A DNA stretch of 64,000 nt from Streptomyces sp. NBC_00554. Its GTDB lineage: Bacteria; Actinomycetota; Actinomycetes; Streptomycetales; Streptomycetaceae. The DNA is taken from NCBI RefSeq assembly GCF_041431135.1, contig NZ_CP107799.1:9564501-9628500 (forward strand), in the 5' to 3' direction. The position numbers and the translations under genes were made by a program. The notes under the pieces are model-generated. The model ran no database searches. It worked only from the letters and a program-made list of their open reading frames with translations, and was not told the origin of the DNA. Below, piece after piece: positions 1 through 8,666 of the stretch (position 1 is the first letter of the stretch; each line of letters starts with the position of its first letter).

Positions 1-1
1 C

Positions 2-736
2 CGGCGCCGCATCACCGACTCCCTCGACCGCGGCGTCCAGCGCGGCAAGCTCAGCGAGGAGATACGCGACCTCGCCCTCGCCCGGCTCTCGTTCACCCAC
101 GACCTCGGGGACATGGCGGACCGTCAGTTCGTCATCGAGGCGGTTGCCGAGAACCGGGACATCAAGACCAACGTCATCCGGACCCTGGACAAGGTCGTCG
201 CCGATCCGCACGCGGTCCTGGCCACCAACACCTCCTCGCTGCCCATCGTCGATCTCTCGGTCGCCACCGAGCGCCCGGGGCAGGTCATCGGGATGCACTT
301 CTTCAATCCCGTACCGGTGCAGCAGCTGGTCGAGCTGATCCCCGCCCTCACCACGAGTCAGGACACTCTGGACCGTACGCGTCGATTCGCGACCGAGCAG
401 CTCGGCAAGGTGACCATTCAGGCCCCCGACCGCTCGGGCTTCGTGGTCAACGCCCTGCTGGTGCCGTATCTGCTGGCCGCGGTGCGGATGGTCGCGGCCG
501 GTTCGGCGAGCGCCGAGGACATCGACCGTGGGATGGAACTCGGCTGCGCCCACCCCATGGGGCCGCTGCGGCTGCTCGACCTCGTCGGCCTCGACACTGT
601 CGAGTCCATCGCCGACACGCTGTATGACGAGTACAAGGAGCCGCTGTACGCACCTCCCGCGCTGTTGCGCCGGATGGTCGCCGCGGGTCACCTCGGGCGC
701 AAGAGCGGTCGTGGTTTCTACAGGTACGCCGGCTGA
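2..736 (+). CDS. 3-hydroxyacyl-CoA (3-hydroxybutyryl-CoA) dehydrogenase, 5' end cut off
   Basis: The reading frame is open from base 2, so the start lies outside the window. About 244 residues remain of a family usually near 285, so most of the N-terminal nucleotide-binding GxGxxG loop is missing. Visible family marks are VIEAVAEN, the run NTSSLPI, the GMHFFNPVPV signature and the C-terminal domain ending GRKSGRGFYRY. The enzyme family oxidises 3-hydroxyacyl-CoA to 3-oxoacyl-CoA with NAD(P) in fatty-acid, butanoate or aromatic side-chain metabolism. Its last 19 bases overlap the convergent end of the phosphatase gene. It may serve the acyl-CoA ligase operon nearby, but lies on the other strand; that link is inference. 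Confidence 0.9.
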   Translation, partial: RRRITDSLDRGVQRGKLSEEIRDLALARLSFTHDLGDMADRQFVIEAVAENRDIKTNVIRTLDKVVADPHAVLATNTSSLPIVDLSVATERPGQVIGMHFFNPVPVQQLVELIPALTTSQDTLDRTRRFATEQLGKVTIQAPDRSGFVVNALLVPYLLAAVRMVAAGSASAEDIDRGMELGCAHPMGPLRLLDLVGLDTVESIADTLYDEYKEPLYAPPALLRRMVAAGHLGRKSGRGFYRYAG

Positions 737-3690
737 TCCAGCGGCGGTTCCGGCAGGAGCTGTTCGGTCCAGATGCACTTGCCGGTGGCGGTGTAGCGGG
801 CGCCCCAGCGATGGGAAAGTGCCGCGACGAGTTGGAGTCCGCGACCGCCCTCGTCGGTGTCCGAGGCGCGGCGGATGCGCGGCGTCGTAGGGCTGCCGTC
901 GGAGACCTCGCAGACGAGGGACTGGCCACGCAGCAGGCGGAGTCGGCAAGGCCCCTTCGCATGCCGGATGACATTCCCGACCAGCTCGCTGGCGAGGAGC
1001 TCTGTGGTCATGGCGAGGTCGTCGAGGTGCCACTGATCCAGCTGCTCGCGCACGTGGCGACGTGCCTCGCCTGCCGCTGTGGGGTGTTCGGGCAGGGGCC
1101 AGGAGACGATGTCCTCGGCGGGGAGGCCGTGGATGCGGGCGACGAGCAGCGCGGCGTCGTCGAGCGACTGCTCCTGGGCGGGCAGCAGAGCGGAGACGAC
1201 GGCGTCGCACACGCGGCTGACGTCCTCGGCGGCATTCCCCCGGCGGTCGGGGCCGGTCCGCCGCTTTTCGGTAGTCGACCCGGACGAGGGTTGCTGGGCG
1301 AGATCGGCCACGGCGGCGGTGAGGGTCCGCGCCAAGTGGGCCATGCCGTCGTCGATGTTCCGGTCGGCGGACTCGATCAGGCCGTCGGTGTACAGCACGA
1401 GCAGACTGCCTTCGGGCAGTTCGAACTCCACGGTCTCGAACGGCGGGCCGGCGGCGCCCAGAGGTGGGTCGGGGGTGAACCGGGGGAAGCGTACGGAGCC
1501 GTCCGGATCGACGACGGCGGGCGGTGGATGGCCTGCGCCGGCGAAGGTGCAGACCCGGGTGCTGGGGTCGTAGACCGCGTACAGGCAGGTGGCGTAGAAG
1601 TCGTCGCCGAGGTCGCTGACGAGGTCGTTGAGGTGTGCGAGGAGTTCGTCGGGGGGCAGTTCGAGGTCGGCGAGGGTGTGGACCGCGGTGCGCAGCCGTC
1701 CCATGGTGACGGCTTCGGCGAGGCCATGGCCCATGACGTCGCCGATGACCAGGGCGACACGGGCTCCGGAAAGCGGGATCACGTCGTACCAGTCGCCGCC
1801 GACTTCCATGCCTTCGCCGGCCGGCAGGTATCGGGCGGCGGCGGTGACCGTGGGGAGCACGGGCAGCGCGCGGGGGAGCATGCCGCGCTGCAGTTCCTGG
1901 GCGCGAGTGTGCTCGGCATCGTAGAGGCGGGCTCGTTCGAAGGACTGGGCGATCAGCCCGCTCAGCGCGGTGAACAAGGTCCGCTCCTCGTCGGTGAAGC
2001 GGTGCGGACGGGCGAAGGAGATGAGGCAGCAGCCGACGGGACGCCCCGAGGCGACCAGCGGCAGGAACGCCCAGGCCTGCTTCCGCCCGGCGGTGAGGTA
2101 GTCGGCGAGCTCCGGATACAGCTGGGTGAACTCCTCCAGGGAGGCAATGAACTTGGGGGTAAGACTGCGGAGCACTTCGGCGACCGGCGACACCTCCGCC
2201 ACCCGGTGTCTGGCGAGACGGTCGATGTACTCCTGCGGGTACCCGACTGCCCCCACCGCGCGCAGCCGCTCGCCTTCGACGGCCTGGATGATCAGCCCCG
2301 TGGCGCCGAACGGAGGCAGCACGTGATCCGCGATCGCCTGGACCAGGTCCTGCACGGTGAGCGCCTGAGCGAGCGCTCTGGTCAGTTCCTCCATGCGCGC
2401 CGCACGTTCGACCGCGGCGCGTTCGGCGCGGGCGTGCTCGGCCTCGTGCGCCCGCTGCTCGGTCACGTCGGTGAAGTAGACCGTCAGGCCGCCGGGGACC
2501 GGAACGAGTCTCATGTGATACCAGGCATGTGTGGCGGGCGACTGGATGTCGAAGCCGACGGGTGTGCCGTCGGCGACGGCCTGCCGGGACCGCTTTTCCA
2601 GGCCGAGAGCGCTGGCGGCGGGGACGGCTTCCCACAGCACGCGGCCCAGCAGATTCCCGGCGGCGCTGAAGAATCGCTCAGCCTGGACGTTGACATAGGT
2701 GATGTGCCAGTCGGCGTCGACAGCGAAGAACCCGTCGCTCATGTTCCGCAGCGCTCGGCCGACCGAGTCCCGGGCCATGCGGGTCTGCGTGGTGTCCCAG
2801 GCGGTCCCGATCATGCGGACCGGCTCTCCGTCCTCGCCGAAGATGAGCTGTCCGCGGTCTTCGATCCAGCTGATGCTGCCGTCCGGTCGGCACAACCGGT
2901 ACTCGAAGCTCAAGACACCCCGGTCCGCGATGATCTTGTCGACCTCGGCGGCCAGTACGGGCACGTCGTCGGGATGGACGTGCGCGGTCCAGCTCTCGAT
3001 CCGCCCGTCGAAGGTGTCCGGGTCCAGTCCGCTCATGGCCAGCGCCGCCTCGTCCATAAGCAGGTCGCCGGTGCGAAGGTCCCAGTCCCAGACTCCGACC
3101 TCGACTGCCCGCATGGCGTGCTGGAGACGGGTACCGGACGGCTCCTGCCACCAGGCGGGGCTCACCGGACTCGGGGCCGGCGGAGACTGCCGCAGACGCT
3201 CGGCGGCCCGATCGGCGAGCACCTGGAGAAACAGCCGTTTGTCCGTGTCCGGCTCGCCGAGCGTGGCCATGAGGACGGACAGCGCACCGATCGGCCCCTC
3301 CGGGCCGGGCAGGGGGACGGCTGCCAGGCCGGTGCCTTCGGAAAGCGTCCTGGACCGGAGCCCCGGCTCGGCCCGGAGCCATACGAAGGAGCAGGTCCGG
3401 ACAGCCAGGACGGGGGCCGTCGTCTCGTCCGGGGCGAGATCCTCCCATGCGTCGGCGAACGCACGAGGGAGCCCGACGGCCGCCACCAGGCGCAACCCGG
3501 GGTCCGCCGCTTCGGACAGGTGCACCATGCCGCCGAGGCCGCCGAGCTCGGCCACGGCCTGATGCAAGGTGAGTCGCAGCATCTCGGTGTTGCCCAGGCC
3601 GTCGGTTGTCTTCAGCAGGCGCAGCCGTGCTTCCCGGACCCGTTCCGCCGAGGTGTCCGGACCTGTGGCGCGAGGTTCACTCTCGCTCAC
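718..3690 (-). CDS. Multidomain GAF-PAS-PAS-GAF-SpoIIE phosphatase with C-terminal HATPase
   Basis: The 990-residue protein has, in order, a GAF-like domain (about 35-170), a PAS/PAC domain starting near GVWDWDLRTGD (about 190-305), a second PAS (about 310-415), a second GAF (about 440-600), a PP2C/SpoIIE phosphatase (about 625-835, with GGDWYDV, GDVMGHG and LYTDGLIES) and a RsbW-like HATPase (about 865-975, with ELVGNVIRHA and GGRGLQLV). This architecture is typical of Streptomyces stress regulators that dephosphorylate anti-anti-sigma factors while the HATPase acts as a kinase. No transmembrane segment is evident, so it is probably a cytosolic sensor. The GTG start at 3690 has GGTGATGGA upstream. 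No anti-sigma partner gene is adjacent. The 3' end overlaps the convergent dehydrogenase gene by 19 bases. Confidence 0.93.
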   Translation of the reverse strand: MSESEPRATGPDTSAERVREARLRLLKTTDGLGNTEMLRLTLHQAVAELGGLGGMVHLSEAADPGLRLVAAVGLPRAFADAWEDLAPDETTAPVLAVRTCSFVWLRAEPGLRSRTLSEGTGLAAVPLPGPEGPIGALSVLMATLGEPDTDKRLFLQVLADRAAERLRQSPPAPSPVSPAWWQEPSGTRLQHAMRAVEVGVWDWDLRTGDLLMDEAALAMSGLDPDTFDGRIESWTAHVHPDDVPVLAAEVDKIIADRGVLSFEYRLCRPDGSISWIEDRGQLIFGEDGEPVRMIGTAWDTTQTRMARDSVGRALRNMSDGFFAVDADWHITYVNVQAERFFSAAGNLLGRVLWEAVPAASALGLEKRSRQAVADGTPVGFDIQSPATHAWYHMRLVPVPGGLTVYFTDVTEQRAHEAEHARAERAAVERAARMEELTRALAQALTVQDLVQAIADHVLPPFGATGLIIQAVEGERLRAVGAVGYPQEYIDRLARHRVAEVSPVAEVLRSLTPKFIASLEEFTQLYPELADYLTAGRKQAWAFLPLVASGRPVGCCLISFARPHRFTDEERTLFTALSGLIAQSFERARLYDAEHTRAQELQRGMLPRALPVLPTVTAAARYLPAGEGMEVGGDWYDVIPLSGARVALVIGDVMGHGLAEAVTMGRLRTAVHTLADLELPPDELLAHLNDLVSDLGDDFYATCLYAVYDPSTRVCTFAGAGHPPPAVVDPDGSVRFPRFTPDPPLGAAGPPFETVEFELPEGSLLVLYTDGLIESADRNIDDGMAHLARTLTAAVADLAQQPSSGSTTEKRRTGPDRRGNAAEDVSRVCDAVVSALLPAQEQSLDDAALLVARIHGLPAEDIVSWPLPEHPTAAGEARRHVREQLDQWHLDDLAMTTELLASELVGNVIRHAKGPCRLRLLRGQSLVCEVSDGSPTTPRIRRASDTDEGGRGLQLVAALSHRWGARYTATGKCIWTEQLLPEPPLDQPAYL

Positions 3691-3797
3691 TCCATCACCT
3701 GCCGCCTTGGAGCCACTGCAGGAAACAGCCTCAGGTGTGCATCAAAAAGCCGCTCTGAAATCACCAATTCTACCCGGAAAGGCCAGTAATTTCGGGC

Positions 3798-5351
3798 TCA
3801 CAGCATGCCAGGTGCCCCCGAGGCCGCTTGCTGCGAGACCTGTCGCGCGACCTCGCGGCGGTCGACCTTCCCCGAGGCCGTCAGCGGCAGCTTGTTGTAG
3901 ACGACCCACCGCTCGGGGACGGCGTAGTCGGGGAGCCGTTGTACGAGATGGTCACGGGCGGCGTGCTCGTCGAACCCGGCGTTCGGGCGAGGCTCGACGG
4001 CCGCGGCCACGCGCTGCTGGAGAACCGGGTCCTCGATGCCGAACACCACGACCTGGCCGACGTCGGGACGCTGGGCGATGCACGACTCGACGAAGGACGG
4101 CAGGATCTTCTCCCCGCCCCGGTTGATCACGTCGTCGACCCGCCCGGTCAACCACAGCAGGCCCTCGGCATCGAGGTAACCGAGGTCGCCGGTGCGGAGC
4201 CACTGTCCGTGGAACCGCTGGTTGGTCAGCTCGGGCCGCTGCCAGTAGCCGATCATCCGGGTGGGTCCGGCCACCCATACTTCGCCGGTCCGGCCCGCCG
4301 TCCGTTCGCGGCCTTGGTCGTCCACGACCTTGAGCCGTACGCGCGGCGCCGGCAGGCCGACCGACTCGCCCTTGGAGGCGACGAGTTCGTGCGGCAGGAA
4401 ACTGACGATCGAGGTGAATTCACTCAGTCCGTAGGCGTGGGTGAGTCGCAAGTGCGGCCACCGGTCGAGGAGTTCGTCGATCCAGGCCGCGGGCATCGGG
4501 CTGCCGCCGAAGAAGAGTTTCGAGGCGGGGCCGTAGATGTGCTCGGCCTCCTCGGACATCATGAGCATGCGCAGGATGCTCGGTACCGCGGCGAGGAAGG
4601 TGACCGGCCGCTCCCGCAGTTCGGCGATCGCGTCGGCCGTACGGTACTTCGTCAGCAGATGGGTTCGGCCGCCGACGACGAGCATGTGCCCGAACTGGTC
4701 GTTGAATCCCGTGTTGTGGAATATCGGTACGAGGATCAGCGTGCTGTCGTCCTGAGTGCTGCCGTGGAACTCGGCGACCGCGAGGGCGCCCTTGAACAGG
4801 GCCTCATGGCTCAGCATCGCGCCCTTGGGGACACCCGTGGTGCCGGAGGTGAAGCTGATGAGGGCGAGGTCGTCGGGGGTCGGCGCGTCCGGAAGGGCAG
4901 GGGCCGCGGGCTCGGCCGACTCGTCGGCCCGGCCGAGCAGCTCGCCGAGCTCGATCACCTCACGGTCCGACTGCGCGCTGTCCCGCACGAGTTCGGCGGT
5001 GGAGGCGTCGTAGAGGACGGCCTTCGCCTCGATCAGTTCGCACTGGTCGCTCAACTGCCCTGGGTTCAGGCGGTTGTTGGCCGGGGCCACGACGACGCCC
5101 AGGCGTAGGCAGGCAAGGTACGCCACGACCCAGGCCACGCTGTTCTGACCGATGAGGACGACTCGGTCGCCCTTGGCCACGCCACGCGCCGCCAGTGTTC
5201 CGGCGACGCGGTCGACGCTGGCGTCCAGGTCGGCGTAGGTGAGCTGCTCGGCCCCGTGGCGCAGGGCCACTCGGTCCGGACTCTCGCGCGCCCAGCCGCG
5301 CAAGGCAGCCGGCAGCGTCCGCACCGGCTCGCTCCGATTCTCTGTCTGCAT
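3798..5351 (-). CDS. AMP-dependent acyl-CoA synthetase/ligase
   Basis: This 517-residue ANL-superfamily enzyme should activate a carboxylic acid to its CoA thioester through an acyl-adenylate. Motifs are SFTSGTTGVPKGAMLSH (A3), HAYGLSE (A5), WLRTGDLGY, RVDDVINRGGEKI and the catalytic-lysine tail PLTASGKVDR. The frame runs open further upstream, but ATG at 5351 is preceded by AAAGG at proper spacing and gives a normal N-terminus (MQTENRSEP). It lies 19 bases after the saccharopine-dehydrogenase-like gene and is the last gene of the long minus-strand operon, so it may activate the acid left at the end of the amine pathway. The substrate cannot be told from sequence. Confidence 0.92.
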   Translation of the reverse strand: MQTENRSEPVRTLPAALRGWARESPDRVALRHGAEQLTYADLDASVDRVAGTLAARGVAKGDRVVLIGQNSVAWVVAYLACLRLGVVVAPANNRLNPGQLSDQCELIEAKAVLYDASTAELVRDSAQSDREVIELGELLGRADESAEPAAPALPDAPTPDDLALISFTSGTTGVPKGAMLSHEALFKGALAVAEFHGSTQDDSTLILVPIFHNTGFNDQFGHMLVVGGRTHLLTKYRTADAIAELRERPVTFLAAVPSILRMLMMSEEAEHIYGPASKLFFGGSPMPAAWIDELLDRWPHLRLTHAYGLSEFTSIVSFLPHELVASKGESVGLPAPRVRLKVVDDQGRERTAGRTGEVWVAGPTRMIGYWQRPELTNQRFHGQWLRTGDLGYLDAEGLLWLTGRVDDVINRGGEKILPSFVESCIAQRPDVGQVVVFGIEDPVLQQRVAAAVEPRPNAGFDEHAARDHLVQRLPDYAVPERWVVYNKLPLTASGKVDRREVARQVSQQAASGAPGML

Positions 5352-5370
5352 GGTGGCGGCAACCTTTGGA

Positions 5371-6519
5371 CTAGGCCGCGGGCGTGGGCTGCACGCGCGT
5401 GATGCGGGAGCCCTCGCCGGCGAGGGACACAAGGATGTCTTCGTACAGAGGAAGTGCGACGTCCCAGCGCAGTGCCTCGGGTCCCCAGGCGCCCGGCAGG
5501 GCACCGTGGTCCAGGAGCACTACCGCCGCCACGGCGGCGCCGAGTCCGGTGGTGCGTGACATCGGGGCGTCGTCGGTGATCGCGAGGGAGCCGAGGACCT
5601 CCTGGCCCGCCAGAGCCTGGACGAGGACCGCGGAAGAGGCGCTCGGCTGCTTCTCGGGCTTGCGGTTGTAGCGGGCCCACATCAGCTTCCACAGGAACTC
5701 GGCCGGCTCCACCTGCGTGCCGTTGATGTCGACCGTGACGTCGGTGTGGCCGAAGCCGATCCGGCCGAGTGTGGAGAAGGCGGCGTTGGCCCAGGCGGGC
5801 CGCAGCGTGCCCTTGCAGCTCGCGTACGTCAGCTGCGGGTAGTGCCGGGACAGCGTGACCGGTTCGGGGTGGGCGGTGTCGTAGGCCTCGATGACACCGT
5901 GCGGCTCGGGGAACGCGTACGACGCGGCGGTCGACGGTACGAAACCGGCAGACTGTTCCCACTTCCCGTCCCGATAGACGGGGCAGGTGCTCACGGCCAT
6001 GTGCAGCATGTGCCGCAGCGGGGCGAGACCGCCCGGGTCGCTCTCGTGGACGAGCCAGACGACCTGGACGCCGTCCGCGGTGGGGTGGGCGTCCAGCAGG
6101 CGGCTGGCCATCCAGTTGGAGACGCCGGGGGAGAGGCCGGCCCCGGTGATGAGGGGAAGTCCCGCCCTCTTCGCCTCGTCGTCCAGGGCCAGGATGGCCT
6201 CGGTCCCCTCGACGTCGTCGCAGATGTCGACGTAGGCCGCACCGGCGGCCAGTGCCGCGCGCGCCACGGCGTCGGAACCGGCGAAGAAGGGGCCCGTGAG
6301 ATTGACGACGGCGTCGACTCCCGTCAGGTCCACCTCGCCCTTCGAGACGTCGGTGATCCGCCCGGTCACCCGCTCCGGCGCCAACGATTCCGCGTGCTTG
6401 ACCGCTTCCTCGGACCGGTCCAGGGCCACGAACTGTGTGTCGGGGAGCCGGTCGAGCAGGATGCCGAGAGCGCTGCGGCCCATCTGTCCCAGCCCGACCA
6501 CCGCGACGGTGCGTGTCAT
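5371..6519 (-). CDS. Saccharopine dehydrogenase-like NAD(P)-binding oxidoreductase
   Basis: The 382-residue protein begins with a Rossmann motif VAVVGLGQMGRSALGIL and continues with VNLTGPFF, YVDICDDVEGT and GAGLSPGVSNWMA, which are typical of the saccharopine dehydrogenase fold. Such enzymes make or split a secondary amine between an amino acid and an oxo acid, but many members have unknown or other roles. The ATG at 6519 has a perfect AAGGAG. It follows the DapB-like gene by 49 bases and precedes the ligase by 19, so the three are probably co-transcribed. Presence beside a DapB-like reductase and an imine-reductase-like protein points to amine or imino-acid chemistry (inference). The exact reaction is unknown. 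Confidence 0.85.
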   Translation of the reverse strand: MTRTVAVVGLGQMGRSALGILLDRLPDTQFVALDRSEEAVKHAESLAPERVTGRITDVSKGEVDLTGVDAVVNLTGPFFAGSDAVARAALAAGAAYVDICDDVEGTEAILALDDEAKRAGLPLITGAGLSPGVSNWMASRLLDAHPTADGVQVVWLVHESDPGGLAPLRHMLHMAVSTCPVYRDGKWEQSAGFVPSTAASYAFPEPHGVIEAYDTAHPEPVTLSRHYPQLTYASCKGTLRPAWANAAFSTLGRIGFGHTDVTVDINGTQVEPAEFLWKLMWARYNRKPEKQPSASSAVLVQALAGQEVLGSLAITDDAPMSRTTGLGAAVAAVVLLDHGALPGAWGPEALRWDVALPLYEDILVSLAGEGSRITRVQPTPAA

Positions 6520-6568
6520 GTGTGTCTCCTTCGATCTCAGTGGATGTCCGTGCCGGTACGGCTGCGCG

Positions 6569-7606
6569 CTACGCGAGAGTCCCGGGGGCGACGTAGTTCT
6601 GCATCGGCAGAGCCCGGTACCGGAGCGGGGGCAGCTGGTCCGGTGTCACGAAACCGGCCTGGGCGTTGATGACGTCCGGGATGCGGTTCACCCACTGCGT
6701 ACAGGTCGTCGTGTAGCTGGGGACCCGGCCGTTGTCGAGGTAGAGGTCGGGCTCGCCCTTGACGACCCACTGGTTCATGTCGCTCTCGCCCTCACCGAAG
6801 ACGTAGCCCGACATCTCGAAGGTGAAGGTGGGCCCTTCGACGGTGGTCATCACGTCGATGTCCGAGTAACCGATCACCGTTCCTTTGGAGAGGGTGACGC
6901 CGATGCTGTTCGAGTACCGGTCCTCGTCCGCGATGACCGGGCTCACCTCCGTCTTCCGTTCCTTCGGGGTCAGGCCCGTGGCCTGGGCCAGCGCCGAGAG
7001 CAGGTTGCCGCCGAAGGTCGGCGGGCGGTGCTCGGACGCGATGGACTCCTGGAACTGCTCCAGGGTCTCCCCGACGTGCTTGCTCTGGATGATTTCCGCG
7101 CCGTATTCGTCGGCGTTCCAGGTGGCCTTGCCGTAGACGGAGTCGATGCGGTGCGCGGTGCCCAGGAGTGCGCTGACCTGGTGGAGCCAGAAGGAGTCCT
7201 GGTGGCCGGAGCCGGTGATCGTCACGCCGTTCTTCTTGGCCAGCGCGTCGAGTTCGGCGGCGATGCCGGGGGAGGACGACCAGGGATAGAAGGACTCCTC
7301 GGAAATCGTCACCACATTCGCGCCGCTGCGGACGCACAGCGCCAGCTGGTCCTTGATCTCCGGCAGGAAACTCTGCGTCGCGTGCAGGACGACATCCGGC
7401 CTGCGGGTGGCCAGCACCTGTTCGGCATCCGCCTCGATCGGGACGTTGAGCCGGCCGATTCCGGCGAACTCTCCGAGGTCGCGGCCGACCTTACTGGGAT
7501 TTCGCGCGATGGCGCCGACGATCTCGACGCCCTTTTCGGTCATGAGCCTGGTGGCCAGGGCACCCATGGCGCCAGCGCCGTACACGACTGCTCGAATTCT
7601 CCGCAT
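6569..7606 (-). CDS. DapB-fold NAD(P)H-dependent amine dehydrogenase-like protein
   Basis: The 345-residue protein opens with VVYGAGAMGALATRLM and contains PDVVLHATQSF, NVVTISEESFYPW and GSGHQDSFWLHQ, a pattern seen in the 2,4-diaminopentanoate dehydrogenase-like branch of the dihydrodipicolinate reductase family. It is longer than true DapB (about 250-270 residues), and other lysine-pathway genes are absent nearby, so lysine biosynthesis is unlikely. ATG at 7606 follows GAGGAG. It lies between an MDR oxidoreductase gene (49 bases upstream) and the saccharopine-dehydrogenase-like gene, within the amine-degradation operon. It probably oxidises or reduces an amino/imino group on a small substrate (inference). 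Confidence 0.82.
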   Translation of the reverse strand: MRRIRAVVYGAGAMGALATRLMTEKGVEIVGAIARNPSKVGRDLGEFAGIGRLNVPIEADAEQVLATRRPDVVLHATQSFLPEIKDQLALCVRSGANVVTISEESFYPWSSSPGIAAELDALAKKNGVTITGSGHQDSFWLHQVSALLGTAHRIDSVYGKATWNADEYGAEIIQSKHVGETLEQFQESIASEHRPPTFGGNLLSALAQATGLTPKERKTEVSPVIADEDRYSNSIGVTLSKGTVIGYSDIDVMTTVEGPTFTFEMSGYVFGEGESDMNQWVVKGEPDLYLDNGRVPSYTTTCTQWVNRIPDVINAQAGFVTPDQLPPLRYRALPMQNYVAPGTLA

Positions 7607-7655
7607 GCCGAACTCCTCGGGAATACCTGGAATTTCAGGGGGACATCAAGGGGAT

Positions 7656-8666
7656 TCAGTGCGCGAGACGCACGAGCATCTTCCCGAGGTTGGCACCCCG
7701 GAAGACATCGAGAAGTGCGTCCACGGCATGATCGAGACCGTCCACATAGGTCTCCTGATACGTCAGTTGGTCGTTCGCCAGCCATTCGGCGGCCCGTGCC
7801 TGGAATTCACCGGCCAGGTCGTCGTTGTCGTACACGATGAATCCCTGGAGCTTCAGCCGTCGCACGATGGCGAGTCCCAGATTGCGCGGCCCGTGGATCG
7901 CGCTGTCGTCGTTGTACGACGCGATGGAGCCGCACAGGGCGAGCCGGCCGAAGTCCCGCATGTGGGTGAGCGCGCCTTCCAGATGCTCGCCGCCGACGTT
8001 GTCGAAGTAGACGTCGATGCCGTCCGGGGCGTGCTTGGCGAGTTGTTCGGCGACCGGTCCGTCGTGGTAGTCGAAGGCGGCGTCGAAGCCGAGTTCGTCG
8101 AGGAGGTAGCGGACCTTCTCCGGTGAGCCGGCCGAGCCGATCACCTTGGCCGCACCGAGGTTCTGGGCGATCTGGCCGACCGCGCTGCCCACCGCGCCCG
8201 CGGCTCCGGAGACGAAGACGATGTCGCCCGGCTCCAGTTCGGCGATGCGCACCAGGCCCGTGTATGCGGTAAGACCGGTCATGCCCAGCACACCGAGGTA
8301 GGCCGAGGCTGGGGCGCGGCCGGTGTCGATCGGTGTGGCCTGTACGGCGTCGACCACGGCATGCTCGCGCCAGCCGTGGTCGTGGACGACCATGTCGCCG
8401 ACCGCGAACGCGTCGTCGGAGGACTTGATCACCTCACCGACGGCCCCGCCTTCAAGGGGCGCGTCGACCGCGAAGGGCGGGATGTAGGACTTGCCTGCGT
8501 TCATCCGGCCCCGCATGTACGGGTCGACCGACATGACGGTGTTGCGGACGAGGATCTGCCCGGGGCCGGGCTCCGGCAGTTCGGTCTCGACCAGGCGGAA
8601 GTTGTCGTGGGTGGGCCAGCCGACCGGCCGGGAGGCCAGATGGATCTCACGGGTCACGAATGTCAT
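7656..8666 (-). CDS. NADP-dependent MDR oxidoreductase (CurA/prostaglandin-reductase type)
   Basis: The 336-residue zinc-free medium-chain dehydrogenase shows VDPYMRGRMN, LGVLGMTGLTAYTGL, the nucleotide-binding VSGAAGAVGSAVGQIA and FDNVGGEHLEGAL. These match the NADP-dependent alkenal/enone reductases that reduce an alpha,beta-unsaturated carbonyl double bond. Its ATG overlaps the stop of the preceding imine-reductase-like gene as ATGA, with GGGAGGG as ribosome-binding site inside that gene, so translation is probably coupled. In this operon it may reduce an enone or enal intermediate, or detoxify reactive aldehydes. Confidence 0.9.
   Translation of the reverse strand: MTFVTREIHLASRPVGWPTHDNFRLVETELPEPGPGQILVRNTVMSVDPYMRGRMNAGKSYIPPFAVDAPLEGGAVGEVIKSSDDAFAVGDMVVHDHGWREHAVVDAVQATPIDTGRAPASAYLGVLGMTGLTAYTGLVRIAELEPGDIVFVSGAAGAVGSAVGQIAQNLGAAKVIGSAGSPEKVRYLLDELGFDAAFDYHDGPVAEQLAKHAPDGIDVYFDNVGGEHLEGALTHMRDFGRLALCGSIASYNDDSAIHGPRNLGLAIVRRLKLQGFIVYDNDDLAGEFQARAAEWLANDQLTYQETYVDGLDHAVDALLDVFRGANLGKMLVRLAH

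Noticed and set aside
811..3789. A 992-codon open frame antisense to the SpoIIE phosphatase gene.
   Set aside because: It mirrors codon bias of the real gene, has low-complexity Gly/Arg/Glu-rich composition and no recognisable domain.
6569..7606. True dihydrodipicolinate reductase of lysine synthesis.
   Set aside because: It is too long and resembles the diaminopentanoate dehydrogenase branch; no lysine genes are near.
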